This document shows, one piece after another, positions 33,294 through 45,356 of a stretch of DNA of 64,000 nt. Each line of letters begins with the position of its first letter. The stretch's first letter is position 1. Both the position numbers and the translations under genes were made by a program. The notes beneath the pieces are model-generated. The model made no database searches. It had not been told where the DNA came from and saw only the letters and a program-made list of their open reading frames with translations. Origin of the DNA: Bipolaris cookei (Eukaryota; Ascomycota; Dothideomycetes; Pleosporales; Pleosporaceae); assembly GCA_002286855.1 (NCBI GenBank), contig NRSV01000001.1, forward strand, positions 558,001 to 622,000. Direction: 5' to 3'.

Positions 33294-36270
33294 TCATGTG
33301 CTGTACACAGGAGCCTTGGTCAAAACTGTCTTGCCACGAATCTGCACTGCAAGTCCGACAGCCAAGCGTACGCGAGGTGGTGCAGACTCGTCTTTCGTAC
33401 CAGTCGAGCTGCCTGGTGCGTTTTGTGTCAGACTTTGCTGGCTACCTCCTTGACCAAGAGAAGATTCTCGCTTGCCGAGGGAAGCAGGAGAGGCTCCTGT
33501 CTTCTTGGACGTGGCGAACCCAAACATGCTGCGTTTTTTGTCCTCTTTCGAAGTCTGGCCAACTTGCGGTTGATTTTGATCTTGCTCTGCGACGGAGACG
33601 CCATCATCTGGCTTTGATGCCATGCTTCTGATAGAAATCCTGTCAGCATCATCCAGCTCAACAATGGGAGCTGTTAAAGCGGGTATGCCGGATTCTAGCT
33701 TCATCAAGTCGCTCACGATGCCATGGCCCGGCGGGAAGTACTCAATCTGTACTTCTCGGCTTTCTAATGGCAAATGTTGGGCAATACTGATAGCAAGCTC
33801 AATGATCATCGGAACACCTCCATTCAAGTCCGGAGGCGCGGGGTTATTTAGGTGAATCTGAAGAGATGCGATCAACTTCTCATTGAGCGTTTCAGTCAAC
33901 TTCTCTCGATAAGTCGTCGCCTGCGGAGCTTTCAGAGTATCCGCAAGGCCTTCTAGTGTGGCAAGCCGCCAGCTGACGATCTTCGCAGCAAGCGACTCTT
34001 CGTCTTCTGCACTGTGACAAGGGGGCGAGAACTTCCGGATATTCGAAACAATCGATTGCAATTGTGTTGAAAAGGCTGGCTCAAGATCCGGGTGAAAGTA
34101 TTTATCGAATATGTTCTCCACTAGCCATTGAGAGATGAAGGCACGGCCGACTGCGGTCATTTCCTGCTTGCCAGTTTCCACAGCCGTCTTGTTGACTACT
34201 GGGTGCAGCCAATGTGGTATCGACTTCCAGTCCTTGCGAATGGAAAAGGACAGTTGTGCTATTAGCCCGTCTAAGCGATTGAAGCGGGTTGAATATTCAC
34301 TGTCATCCCATGATGTGCGTGAAACAGATAAACGCTGGTTTGCAAGAGTGTTTTGCAGTTGGTGGACCTGGGTTTGTTGTTCGAAAAAGTATCTTTTGAC
34401 TTTTTGATATTTTTCACCTGCAGCCTGTCAAACACGATGATCTCTCTCTTGAAATATTGTACTTACGTAAGACGTCATGATCCTTTATCATCTTTTCAAT
34501 CTCCTCGTCAGTCATTTCGGACGCAGATGCGCGTGGTGGAGGTGTCGCCCGCCCCATTTCTGAACCTTGTTGGCCTTGCTTCTCAGCTCGATATGGTTGT
34601 CCTTGAGAGGCTGTGGGTACGACGTTGGCGTCGAACGTTGCGAGGCCCGGAGATACAGGTGGCTGACCGAAAGTCTGGCCTTGAGCGGATGGGGGCTGGA
34701 GCTGGGATGACTCTTGCGATGGTGCTCCTGGTTGTGACTGGCTACTCTCGTTCACTTTCCTCACAGTGGTTCTGCTATTGCCCTGAGCACTTGGTGTCAT
34801 GCCCTCCTGACCTTGCTGATGCGATGCGTTGTTCAATGAATGCAGCTCCGAAGATAGAGGGTGCTTTACCTGCTGCAATTCGTGGTGTTGGTAGGGCGTA
34901 GGCTGAAGAGGCGACGGCGGGGCAAGCTGATGGGACGAGGGCGGTCGGCGTTGTTGGGACTGCTGTGGCTCGATTGCCTGTTGTACAGTCTGAGGATGGT
35001 GCTGTCGTATGGCTTGTGGGTGGTGCAACTCAGTCTGTAGTTGCGAAGTCGACAGAGCAGTCTGAGGCTGACGCTGGTCTGGTTGGGGCTGAAGCTGAGA
35101 TGCAAAGTGAGGCTGCTGCTGTTGCTGCTGATGATGTAGGCTCTGCTGGGAATTCTCTAGCGACGATTGATTATGCGCTGGCGGAGGCTGTTGCTGTTGT
35201 TGCTGCTGCTGCTGATACTGGTAATAATTCTGTTGAATGTCTTGTACTGGAGCCCCTTGCCCATGCGGCTGAGTGGTTTGAGGCAAAGAGCTTGGCGCGT
35301 TTTGTGGAATGTACGACTGAAAGTTGCCTGATCCCGTTGAACTCTGAGTAGTGGGCTGGTAGCTGTGCTGTGGCTGCTTGCGGTGAACTTGCTGTTGTTG
35401 TGTTGGTTGTTGTTGCTGCTGTGGACCTTGACCTTGGTGTTGCTCTGGGCCGTACTGATCTACCCCGCCTTGGGTCGAATAGCTGCCCTCTGTGCCCACC
35501 CTGCCAAGTGGGGGCCGAACGTAGGGTTCCTGATGCAACTGCGCAGCAAACGGCTGAGTGTGTTGTAAGTTTTGTTGATATTTGGCGTCTTTGGGAGGCA
35601 CTTGAGGGGATTTGTCGCTTTCCTGCTGGAGAAACGGATCAAGGTTGTCCTCGTCTTGCTCTCGCGACGGGGGCAAGTGGGAAGAGGACCCCTGATGTTG
35701 ATGCCAATGCGGCGGGCGGCTCTCTGCCTGTGCGTGATACTCGTGCGCCCGAGGGTCGCTTTTCCGTACCGACTGTCGCCTGCTTAGGCCGTTCTTCTGA
35801 GCCTTGGGCTCCTCGTCCTTATGTCCTCTGACGCCAGCTGCAATGCGACTGCGCAGCGACTGCTTCTTGTTTTCTGGGCTGTATGCAGGAGGAGGAGAAT
35901 GAGGCTGGTAGGGGACGTGGTTTGGTGATTCGTGGCCTGCCTGAGATGCAGGCGGAGGGCTAGGCTGTTGCTGGTAGTTCTGCAATGGCTGGCCTAAGGA
36001 GAGATGTGCACTCAGTCTGTGAGTTGCATTTCGCAGCGAGTGATGTTCGCTGTACTGGCCCTGGGTACTTCCAGAAGAGGCCTGTGGTTGTAGAGAAGGC
36101 TGCTGGCTATGGACAGGCGGTTGATGGGCGTCGGAGGCCTGGTATCGCTGGGCTGCTGCAGCTTGGTCGCTGGCTTCCTTTGCAGATAGCACAGGCGACG
36201 GTTGATCCCTTACGGTGTTATCGACAGAGTGGTGCGACCGGTTCGACTTTGTCCATGGAAAGTTAGGCAT
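33294..36270 (-). CDS. Q-rich protein with conserved helical C-terminus, unknown function
   Basis: Two exons, 34467-36270 and 33294-34417 (49-nt intron 34418-34466), give 975 residues. The first ~580 residues are Gln/Pro/His/Ser-rich and disordered, with poly-Q runs near residues 350-410. After an acidic MTDEEIEKMIKDHD, the splice joins to REKYQKVKRYFFEQQTQVHQL (split), starting a helical, folded-looking domain: LDGLIAQLSFSIRKDWKSIP, WLVENIFDKYFHPDLEPAF, SWRLATLEGL, VQIEYFPPGHG. The last 100 residues are again low-complexity. Only the CTGCAG acceptor, not the nearer GACAG, keeps the frame open. I do not recognise the domain; a yeast-like transcription or signalling scaffold would be guesswork. 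Confidence 0.82.
35187..35215 (-). repeat. Poly-Gln coding run (CAG/CAA)
   Basis: Consecutive CAG/CAA codons in the Q-rich gene, mixed codons rather than a pure CAG tract, so probably fairly stable. Confidence 0.85.
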
Positions 36271-37864
36271 TGCAATGATGACAGCTCCCAGCTCCGCCGC
36301 GAAGTAGGTTGATGATGGCGGGGCGAAGGGTGATGCGCCCAGCTAATAATAAACCAAGCCTGAGCAACGGTTAACCTAGGCGATGATTGCACCCGAACGA
36401 GACAGCATTGCGCACTGTTGGACAGCTGTCTTGAACAGGATGGGATGGGCTACATAGATGCGCGTCCTCCTCCATCAGCCCCAGCCCTGCCCGCACGTGC
36501 AGGGCTGACGAGCAAATGAAACCAGATGCAGGCGCGAGTCCCAATCCCGGTGCAGCTAACTGCACAAGGAGATGCTGATATGGCGGCGGTGGCAGTGCTG
36601 ACGTCCCGCGATGCTGCTTTGGTAGTCTACCACAGGCATGTTACTGTGCTACGCCTTTTAGTTGCTTTTAAAGTGTACTAGCTGAACGCTGTATTATCAT
36701 CATTTGTCATGGCGGATGCAGCGCACGACAAACGCGCCAAGTGGGGGAACAGTTCATGTATGTAAATATGTATGGCCCAGTGGAAATTCTGCCTCAAAGA
36801 GGCACCCTGCCTTGCACTCCATTCAGCCTGCTGTCTAATTACCGAGGGTGTAGAGCATAGACGTGCGGTTATTTCTCCACGAGAGATGTATTTCTCCTCA
36901 GCTTTGCCCACATCCATCACCACCAAATCTGATCAAACCCACAATATCTAACAGTCAAACAAAGTAGCACATCACCCAAACATGACTTACCAAAATCCCA
37001 TCTCCCATATCTTAGCCTCGGCCCATGCCGGCCCTTTGACGCGCGGAATCAGCTCGACGCCCGACGGCTCCTAACGCTGCGTAGTCAACAAACCGACCCT
37101 TAGTATACCAGGCGTCCACGATCAGGCCGTCAGCCTGAGTCAACTAAAAAGAACCGCTGCCGTCTTCTGCGCAAAGTAAGCAAAAAGCATCTTGAAACCC
37201 GGGCGTCGCAAGGTGGTTGGCTTGTTTGACCATACCTTACTATTACCATTTGCCGCAACATCATGTATCGCGCGCTATGTGTATGTGGCAAGTATGGTAA
37301 GTACAACGCCAATCGGATCTTTACCTCGGTTTTACGCCCTCCAGGACATGGTTCTGGATTATGTTTCCCCCTGCTGCTCCACATTCAGGCCCCAGTTTAC
37401 TCTATTTTCGGGCACCGGACATGTGCTAGCTTCATTTGCTAGGCATCTGCGATATTACTCCGTCGTCTACTTACATAGCCTTCAGTGCTGAATTTGGTAT
37501 CAAATACTTGCTCACCCTACTTCGTCATTCTGAATTGCTTGTATCTGGGCTTCACGATTGCATTGGTAATTTTTCATGACTAAAAAAGGTGCTTGTGGGA
37601 TTTTCAAAAGAAATGCATGTGTATGTCAGAGCGGTTATGCACGCTTCCTTCACATTGTTGCCCCGAAAAAAGGACCAATGCATGCAGCATTGCGGCGCTG
37701 GGCAGGGAATGCCGCAACAATGTGACATCGCGCAGCGCTTCCTAATTAGCCTTGCATTCTTACTACATCGTCAAGATCAAGAAAGAAAAAGTCAGTATCA
37801 AACATGGTATCATTTCCTATATGAAGAAAATATAACTCTGAAGATCAAGGGGTTGATGTACATA
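36271..37864. other. Gene-free region between Q-rich gene and PSD1
   Basis: About 1.6 kb. The first few hundred bases should be the Q-rich gene's promoter. A nested inverted repeat lies at 37650-37725. No gene supported on either strand. Confidence 0.5.
37650..37725. repeat. Inverted repeat with 12-bp perfect arms
   Basis: Arms tcacattgttgc (37650-37661) and gcaacaatgtga (37714-37725). The 52-bp interior contains two smaller stems, gcggc/gccgc and aatgc/gcatt. Could be a structured transcript or transposon remnant. Confidence 0.8.
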
Positions 37865-39548
37865 TTACTGAACTTCATCAACATAACCTAACGCCTCGCC
37901 AACCTTGACTTTTTGCCCTTGTTCAATATTCCAGTGGAAACCACCTTTTCTCTCGCCACGTGTGCCGCTGAAGCCTTCGTCTAGACTAGGTCGGATACCC
38001 TTTGGCGCTTCAAAGACCAAGACAATCGTGCTGCCTAGCTGGAAGCCACCCATTTCTTCGCCGCGCTTGAGTGCGTACCCTCCCAGAACACGGCTTGCGC
38101 TCGTGTAGGAAGCTTCGGCGAATCCAGAATACGGCTCACCACGGACAGCGGCTTCTTCCGCAGCACGGTCCGCCGCAGTGTCGGTCGTCAAGCTGTTTGT
38201 GCGGAGTTCGCGATCAAAGTTGATCTTAATGGAACCAACATTGGTTGCGCCGACTGGAGTATAGGAAAAGAAACCCCAGCGCCATCTTCCTAGGAGAACT
38301 ACACGTTCGTTCAAGGTAAAGAGACCGGGCATAGTGCGTTGTAGGTAGGGCGATACGCTGTAAAGCTCGCCGGCAAAGTGACGACGTGACTCAACGACCC
38401 ATGATACAGGTGAGTGAAACCTGTGGTAGTCGCCTGGCGCAAGATATACAACACAGTAGTAGAGAACCGTAGGTGTCTTTAATGAGGCGGGCGCCCACCA
38501 TGGGCGCTGTGACTCACTCAAAGCAAGGTCGGCACGTACTTCGGCTTCTGACGATGGCTTTGACGGAACTGACTGATCTGTCGGCATTTCAGCAGGCTTC
38601 CCGTCCTTTGGCCATGGTCCGGAGAAAAGGTTTGGTAGAGTGTATGAGATGCCGTTCACGTTTGCAAATTCCTCATCCGCGCGCACAGTATCCTCTTCGT
38701 CTTGTGGTGTCTTCTCGTGCTCACTAGCGCGAACTTGGGAATTTGCCACATTTTGGTCTGGTGTACTGGGCCTTGTAGATCCTAGCAGAGCGTCCAAACT
38801 ATATGTTACACCTTTGACTTGCTCGACTTCGCCGTGTTCGATAGTGCCAAACTGAATAATCTTGCCGTCTGCAGGGGAGAGAACTGCATTAGGGTTGGGA
38901 TCTAGAGGACGTACTCCGGGTTTGAGGGTGCGGTAGAAAAAGGCGGCGAGGTTGGGGTATACGTGCAGATCTGGTTCCGAGACTTCAGAGAGACTAAAAA
39001 TGGTTAGACATGGGGTCGACGATGACTATGGGTGCGACTTGCTTGACACCAAAGATCCAAGAGTAAAGCTTGAATCCAGGTACACGAAGGTAGTAGGGTA
39101 TGTCGATCTCATTGAAGCGACCCCACAATCGCGACAATGCCTTGAGAGGAAGGGTGGACATGACCTGGACGGTCCATGGTCCGCTCGGTCTTATTCTTTC
39201 ACGCTTCTTCGGACGGCCTTGCTGATCCACCAAGTTGCCATCTGCATCCCTTCTCTCAGCTCCTGTATGCTTTTCTCTGCGTTGTATGCGATATAGCTGG
39301 AATGCACCCAGGAAACCAATGCCTAGTGCAATTGGTATTGGCTCCCACTTGACTTTGGTATTCTTGAGTGCGGAATTGAGCCGCGACCTAAAAGACTCCT
39401 TCCTGTGGAAATTTTGTTCGCTATATGACGCTCGGGTCGAAGTGAAGGTGCGAGATGGGGCAGAGAGGCGCGCATGTGGGTGTGTGGATATATTGAATCG
39501 CGGATGGATGGAAGTTCGCATGAGCTGGCGCGAACAGGGAGTCGCCAT
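37865..39548 (-). CDS. PSD1: Phosphatidylserine decarboxylase, mitochondrial
   Basis: Two exons, 39043-39548 and 37865-38993, give 544 residues. The enzyme converts phosphatidylserine to phosphatidylethanolamine at the mitochondrial inner membrane. It starts MATPCSRQLMRTSIHPRF, an Arg/Ser-rich presequence, followed by one membrane segment (IPIALGIGFLGAFQLYRI). Catalytic features: LSPADGKI with the conserved Asp, YHRFHSP with the conserved His, and LGST at residues 488-491, where self-cleavage between Gly489 and Ser490 makes the pyruvoyl group. A 49-nt intron (38994-39042) splits GV|NLSEVSEP; only a GCAAGT donor keeps this conserved motif, so it is a GC-AG intron. PSD1 rather than the PSD2 type, since no C2 domain is present. 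Confidence 0.95.
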
Positions 39549-40013
39549 GTTTATGATGCATGCATTAGTGATTTCTACTGTTGTTTTCCTGGCCACGTCA
39601 AGAGAAGGGGATTCGCAATCGCAAGGTGGGAAGATGACGGCGAAGGCGTCGCGTGGTGTGGGAAAATCCACTTGAGCGGCTAACCCATGACGTACCCACC
39701 TGGGGAAGGATTAGCGCCGTTGCGGCCGTGGGCTCGGAGGTGTTTCCACGAGCATCCAACACTTACTGTCGCATCACATGCGCATGTCGTGAAGACGCCC
39801 CGAACATACAAGGGTAGACGGCGGAAAGTCGCATCTGTAATACCCGGGGCTTTGGTAGGGCAGCCTGATAAACTCTTCTTCACTGCACATGGCAACCGAC
39901 GTTGTAGTTGACGGCAAATCCGGAGCTTTACTCTAAAACGCAACGTATACAAACACGTCGCCCACTCCCAAACCGAGAACCTTCTATCGCTCTCACCATA
40001 GTCGCTGCTGCAC
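39549..40013. promoter_or_regulatory. Divergent promoter PSD1 / ubiquitin-domain protein
   Basis: 465 bp shared by two genes for membrane proteins. No operator that I can defend. Confidence 0.5.
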
Positions 40014-42329
40014 ATGGACGGCATGGCGGAAGCAGAGCAGACAATCAACCTCAAGGTCCTTTCGCCTTCAGCCGAACTAGAGGGCGGCATTACCCTCGCG
40101 GGCATCCCCGCTTCCATCACGGTCAAAGAGCTCCGCAGTCGCATACACGATGCTGTGCCCTCCAAGCCTGCTCCCGAGCGCATGCGCCTCATATACAGAG
40201 GCCGAGTGGTAGCGAATGATGCCGATACTCTGACTACCGTGTTTGGCGCCGACAATGTATGTTGCTACTACGACTAAGTAGGTGCTTGCTAATCAGAAGC
40301 ATAGATACGTGAGAGTAAGGACCAAAGCCTTCACCTCGTCATACGAGAGCTGCCCCCAACTACATCTTCGCCTGTCCCGCAATCGTCTTCTGTTCCCCCA
40401 AACCTTTTCCGCTCTGTAGTTCCAGATGGTCCTGCTACGAGTCCTCTGCAGACGAATCCATTTCGGGCTCTGCCACAGACACGACCAGCTTCACAACCTC
40501 AGATGGCCCAGCCGCACCTCCCCCCTCATCGCCTTCCGGGACAAGTGAACCCCATTCCCATACCTTTACCTGCACAACTCCATCAGACATTTGCTCAAGC
40601 AATGGCACACCAAGGACAGCAGGGTGATGAACAGCCTTCAGATCGAACGAGCGAGCAGCCAGATCAAGGCACACAGGCAGCGGGAGACAGGGCGCATGCA
40701 CCAATTCCTCCAGGACCGTCGAGCCCTCCTGGGAACGGCGATCAGGCGATCAGGCGAGATGGTGTTACGCCTAATGGAGCACGATGGACGGTCACGGCCT
40801 TCAGCCCACTCAACATAGCTGCGCGACTCCCGCAGCCCGTCGTCACATTCCCTGTTCCGCATGCACTAGCCTTCGGTCGTCCGCCACTTTCTAGCGACAA
40901 TCAGCGGTTATTGCCTCGTGTTCACAGGATATTCTTGGAGACAAAACGAGAGATTGATAACATTCGAGCATTGCTGCAACTGCCTGGTGCCTCTGATGCA
41001 CAGAGTGGAGGGCTCCTCACCTCAGACCTACCTTCTTCGTTGAGTATCCCTGCATGGCGAATCGAGCGACTACGTCAACACCTGAACACAGTTAACCAAA
41101 ATCTGGATGTTGTTGACCGGGCTCTGGCATTGCTTCCTACGGAGCCTGAAGTGGCAGCACTCAGACGCTCAGCTACTGAGTTAAGGGTTGATGCTGCGGA
41201 ATTGAGTATTATGCTCGATCGTCAACAGGGCGAAACGGCCAGGACTACTTCAGATCAAGCACCAGGGGCGCCCATTATAGCTGCGGCAGCATCAACTACA
41301 TCCCAGGCCCGAGCAGGAGATGCAGCACAGACTGTACCGACAAATGCACCTGCAGAGCTGTTCCTTTTATCAAGTCCACAGGGTCCGGTCGGAGTTCTCT
41401 TTGATCAGCAAGGCACATACACTACGGCCCCAATGGTGCCCACTCTACCGTTTCAGAACTTCTCGAGTCAATTTGTACAGAACCGACAGCTCATTGCTGG
41501 TCTCGGACAGCAAATGGCACAGGGGACAAATCAGCTGCACAATCAGCTAGCTAACATGCAGGCAACACCAACAGGGCAGCCAGTAGCTGCTGGACAGGTT
41601 CAAGATCAGAACCGAGAAGAGAATCAAAATCAGAATCAAAACCAGAACCAGAATGATAATCAGAATGGACTGCAGCCAGAAGAAAATGATCGGATGGGCA
41701 ACATCGCCGGACATTTGTGGCTGATCTTTAAGCTCGCTGTCTTCGTCTACGTCTTCGCTGGAGGTGGTGGTATTTACAGGCCTGTAATGCTAGGCGCTGT
41801 TGCTGGGATCGTCTATTTGGCACAGATTGGCATGTTTGAGGATCAGATCAACTACGTACGCCGTCACTTTGAGGCTCTTCTTCCTGTTGGCGCTATGGCC
41901 GAACGCGCTGCACAGCCCATCAACCAGCGCCCGCGAGGTAACATATCACCCGAGGAAGCAGCAAGGCGAATATTACAGCAAAGACAAGAACAAAGACTCG
42001 CCTGGTTACGCGAAAGCTTACGTGGAGTCGAGCGCGCCTTCACCCTTTTCGTTGCCAGTCTATTCCCCGGTGTGGGCGAAAGAATGGTTCACGCACAAGA
42101 AGAAAGAGAGAGACAGGAGAGGGTTGCAGCGCAGGAAGAGAGACAGAGGCAGGAGGAGGAAGAGAGGAAGCGAGAAGAAGATGCCCGGGCACAGCAGCAA
42201 CAGCCGACCGATGAGAAAGCCAGTGAAGCCAGGGTTGAGATGGACAGTGAGGCTACTCCAAGCAGTAGTTCAAAGGGCAAGGAGAGGGCTGAGGAGCAAC
42301 ACGCTGAAGGTTCAGCATCAGTTTTGTGA
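40014..42329 (+). CDS. HERP-like ubiquitin-domain ER membrane protein
   Basis: Two exons, 40014-40256 and 40305-42329 (48-nt intron with a GCTAATC branch), give 755 residues. An N-terminal ubiquitin-like domain spans about residues 10-95 (INLKVLSPSAELEGGITLAG ... ERMRLIYRGRVV). A long Pro/Gln-rich linker follows, including an NQNQNQNQ run near residue 530. Next is a hydrophobic pair at about 550-590 (LIFKLAVFVYVFAGG, PVMLGAVAGIVYLAQIG), and the tail is a highly charged coiled coil (QEERERQERVAAQEERQRQ). UBL plus late hairpin resembles animal HERPUD1, an ERAD factor, and similar fungal proteins. Role in ERAD or Dsc-type membrane ubiquitination is inference. ATG at 40023 is an alternative start. 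Confidence 0.8.
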
Positions 42330-43261
42330 GGTGGTGAAAGGTGTACTTTCTTTCGTACATGTTCATAGGTTTTCGGGTTCTGCTCATCACATGGCATTTT
42401 TTTATACACATTGCGAGAGAACCAGAGTTGATAGCGGCATTCTTTGACATGCCCTACGAAGGAATTTCATCAAGTATTTTACTATATACCGGAAGCTGGA
42501 TATGACATGATGCACAAAATAAGTCTTGTTGCATCGTTGTTTCCCTTCCATCTACCGATCCATCCGTTCCGTGAGTCTTTTAGCCAAAAAAAGCTCTTCT
42601 TGAATCCCTGATGGAAGACGAGCCCGCTCAGCACCCGGTATTGTACCACCACCCTGCTCGTGTGACAAATGACAACATTAGCAGTAAAGAACGGGTTCGT
42701 TGCTGTACAGTACCTGTCTCTTCGTTGGGACCAACCTGCAAAAAGCAAAACAGACACGTGTGTAGCAGTAGTAGTGCGGGGAGCTAAGCTAGCATGTGTG
42801 TACGTTGAACCGTGGTTTGTCCAGCTGCACGCTTGCACATGGTATCGGTATCGAGCTGGACGGTGGGTGTACCTGCGACAAAAGCAAAACCGGTTACTGA
42901 CGACCAAGCGCGACGCGGGACGGGACGGGACGGGGAAGCTAACGACGGTGCAGTCGAGCGACGTCAGTGAACAACGGGAAAGGTGACACAGTGTTAAGGC
43001 GAAATAGTGTTGGAGAGAAGAGTATCATCTATTCATTCAAAGCATTATCATTACTGGCCAAGTGGGAGATGACGATGTAAGAAACGACAGCGACGACACG
43101 AACATCTCCTCAATAAAAAGGACAAGAACAAGGGATATCGAATGCGACCCTCGGGAAAGACCCTCGGTACAAATTTGAGAAATGAAGAACAATTAGCCAC
43201 CCAGACAAGAGAAAAAAGTAGAAAAGAAGGTCGAACTGTTTCATTTTGCGTTTTTTTTTGT
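42330..43261. other. Convergent intergenic region
   Basis: 932 bp between the 3' ends of the ubiquitin-domain and laccase genes. Expected to hold both 3' UTRs. Nothing else seen. Confidence 0.5.
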
Positions 43262-45356
43262 TTAGCGACGCAGACCAGAGTCACCGGGGAACAAGATGCC
43301 ATTGGGATGGTACTTGTAGCGCCACGACCGCCAGTTAGCACACGTCCTGTGCATCTCTGCGTATCCATCTTGGGCCTTGATTTCGGATTCGCGCTCGAGG
43401 AACTGGACGCCGAGACCGGCGGCAACATGGAAAGGGATGTGGCAGTGCATGAGCCATGCGCCAGGGTTGTCCGACTCGAAAGCAAGGACCAGGTAACCTC
43501 CAGCGGGAAGATCGGCCGTGTCCCGACGGATGGGGTTGTCCGTCTTCAGGGTCGAAATATCTCCGTTCCAGACTGCGTTTTCGACTTGTGCGAGGACGTA
43601 GAAGTCGTGGCCGTGGAGGTGGATGGGGTGTGGAAGTGGTGGGTTGGAGCTGTTTTGTTGGATGACCCAGTATTGCCACTGGAACTCTTATTAATCACTA
43701 GAAAGCAGTATTAGACAGAATAGACGACTTACTTGGTGTTTCTCGTCGACTGCAAACACATGGCGGTTGTTTCCGTATGTAACATTGCCATCCAACACCG
43801 ACTGCAGGGTAGGGACTTCAAGATCAACTCCCATGGGATGGCCGTTGACGAGCCATTGGACCAGACCCTGACTTTGCGTCACGTCACTAGTCCAGTTAGG
43901 GTTGAAGCCTACGCTCAATTGTTCGGGCATTTCCTGAGGAACAGTCGTCTTGGCATAGGGTACAACATCCTCATCGTAGCAGCCCGTTGGAAGCGAACCA
44001 GTCGTGTTTGGCTCTATAGTTGGAGCACCGGCATATCGGAAGATACTCCTGATATTTGCGGCATTGGCATTGGGACCGTCGCATCTACCGCCGGTACCCA
44101 CACGTAGCCAATAGTTGCCCACAGCTTCAGTTGCGTTGATGATGACTTCATACCGTTGACCTGGCGGCGTTGTCAGTGAAACATTCATCAATAATGGTTA
44201 TTCCGACCACATTCTCGTGGTCGGGGTGTCGTCACAAAGCACAATGTTGTGTTAACCAAAACGGGCTTGCATGTGGACACGATCTCGGTTCAACTTACCG
44301 ACTGCAAGGACTAAGCTGTCAGTGTAGAAAGGCTCGATGGGCGTGAAATCAGCCGAGATGACTTGAAACTGATGCCCATCGAGGCCGACATGAAGGTAAT
44401 TGTTGATACCAACGTTCATCAAACGCAGCAAGTGAGATTTTCCCGGGGTTAGGATCGTCTCGGCGTACTTGCCGCCAAAAGATGAGGTCATCGAGCCATT
44501 GACGAGGACATTGTCAGCAGTTGGAGGGCCGCTTGCATGAACGGCTGCAGCGTTGACCGTGAAAGTGGTTGCGTGGAACCAGTCAGTCAATGGAAAAGCG
44601 CCAAGATCGATATCGTAGTTTGCCGTTGAGGGTCCTTTGATGATCAGAGGACCCACGATGCCGTCACCATACTGCACGGAGTAGTGCGAGTGATACCACT
44701 GTGGCGGTTAGCCGTCTTCCAAAAACATGTCACACACAGTATGCGATACTTACGGTAGTGCCATATTGAGTTGCTTTGAATCTGTAGACCTTGGAGTCAC
44801 CGGGCGCGATTGGGCATTCAGTGATGCCATTCACGCCATCTTGTTCATTTGTCCCGAGTTGCCTTAGACCGTGCCAATGTATGCCTGTACCGTTGTTTTC
44901 AAGGCCATTGGTAACTGTGATCTCCAGCACATCTCCCCAGTTGGCGGTTATGGTCTATAATTTATTAGGAAAGAACTATTGGCATTTTAACACGGCACTT
45001 ACTGGTCCTGGATATTGGCCATTGATCAAGAACATCGGCCTCTCAAAACCATCTGGAGCCCCAGTAGTATTGGTGATGGTCAGGTGATACTTGACTGTGA
45101 TTCCAGTATCGGGCCATTCAACATCCATGTCGGTGTCGATGTTGAAGTCGTCAATCCAGCATCCTCTTGATTCTGGACCATGGTTACAGGAAGTCTCATA
45201 TCCTTGTCGCTTGCTGTGTCCACTGAAGAGACCAGTGTTCTTCCAAGGAACCTCGGGTGTTCTGGGAGCGAAATTTTCATGAGGTACGGCAAATGAAGCG
45301 ACAGTGGGTAAAAGAAGCCCAAGGGCGGTAATCACCCTCGAAATTGTAGAGACCAT
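43262..45356 (-). CDS. Secreted laccase (ascomycete multicopper oxidase)
   Basis: Five exons: 45003-45356, 44754-44954, 44299-44698, 43733-44160 and 43262-43684, giving 601 residues. Laccases oxidise phenols with O2 outside the cell. A signal peptide is present (MVSTISRVITALGLLLPTVASFA). Three cupredoxin domains carry all copper-ligand motifs: IHWHGL, WYHSHYSVQYGDG, HPIHLHGHDF and HCHIPFHVAAGLGV. The residue ten after the Cys is Leu, usual for lower-potential ascomycete laccases. The chain ends DSGLRR; DSGL is the C-terminal plug of mature ascomycete laccases, so only RR would be trimmed. Intron 3 is unusually long (138 nt, 44161-44298) and contains a hairpin. Role could be pigment, lignin or phenolic detoxification; no neighbouring melanin genes point to one. 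Confidence 0.95.
44203..44224. repeat. Perfect hairpin (8-bp stem, 6-nt loop) in laccase intron 3
   Basis: ccgaccac / gtggtcgg separated by attctc, inside the 138-nt intron. Confidence 0.85.
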
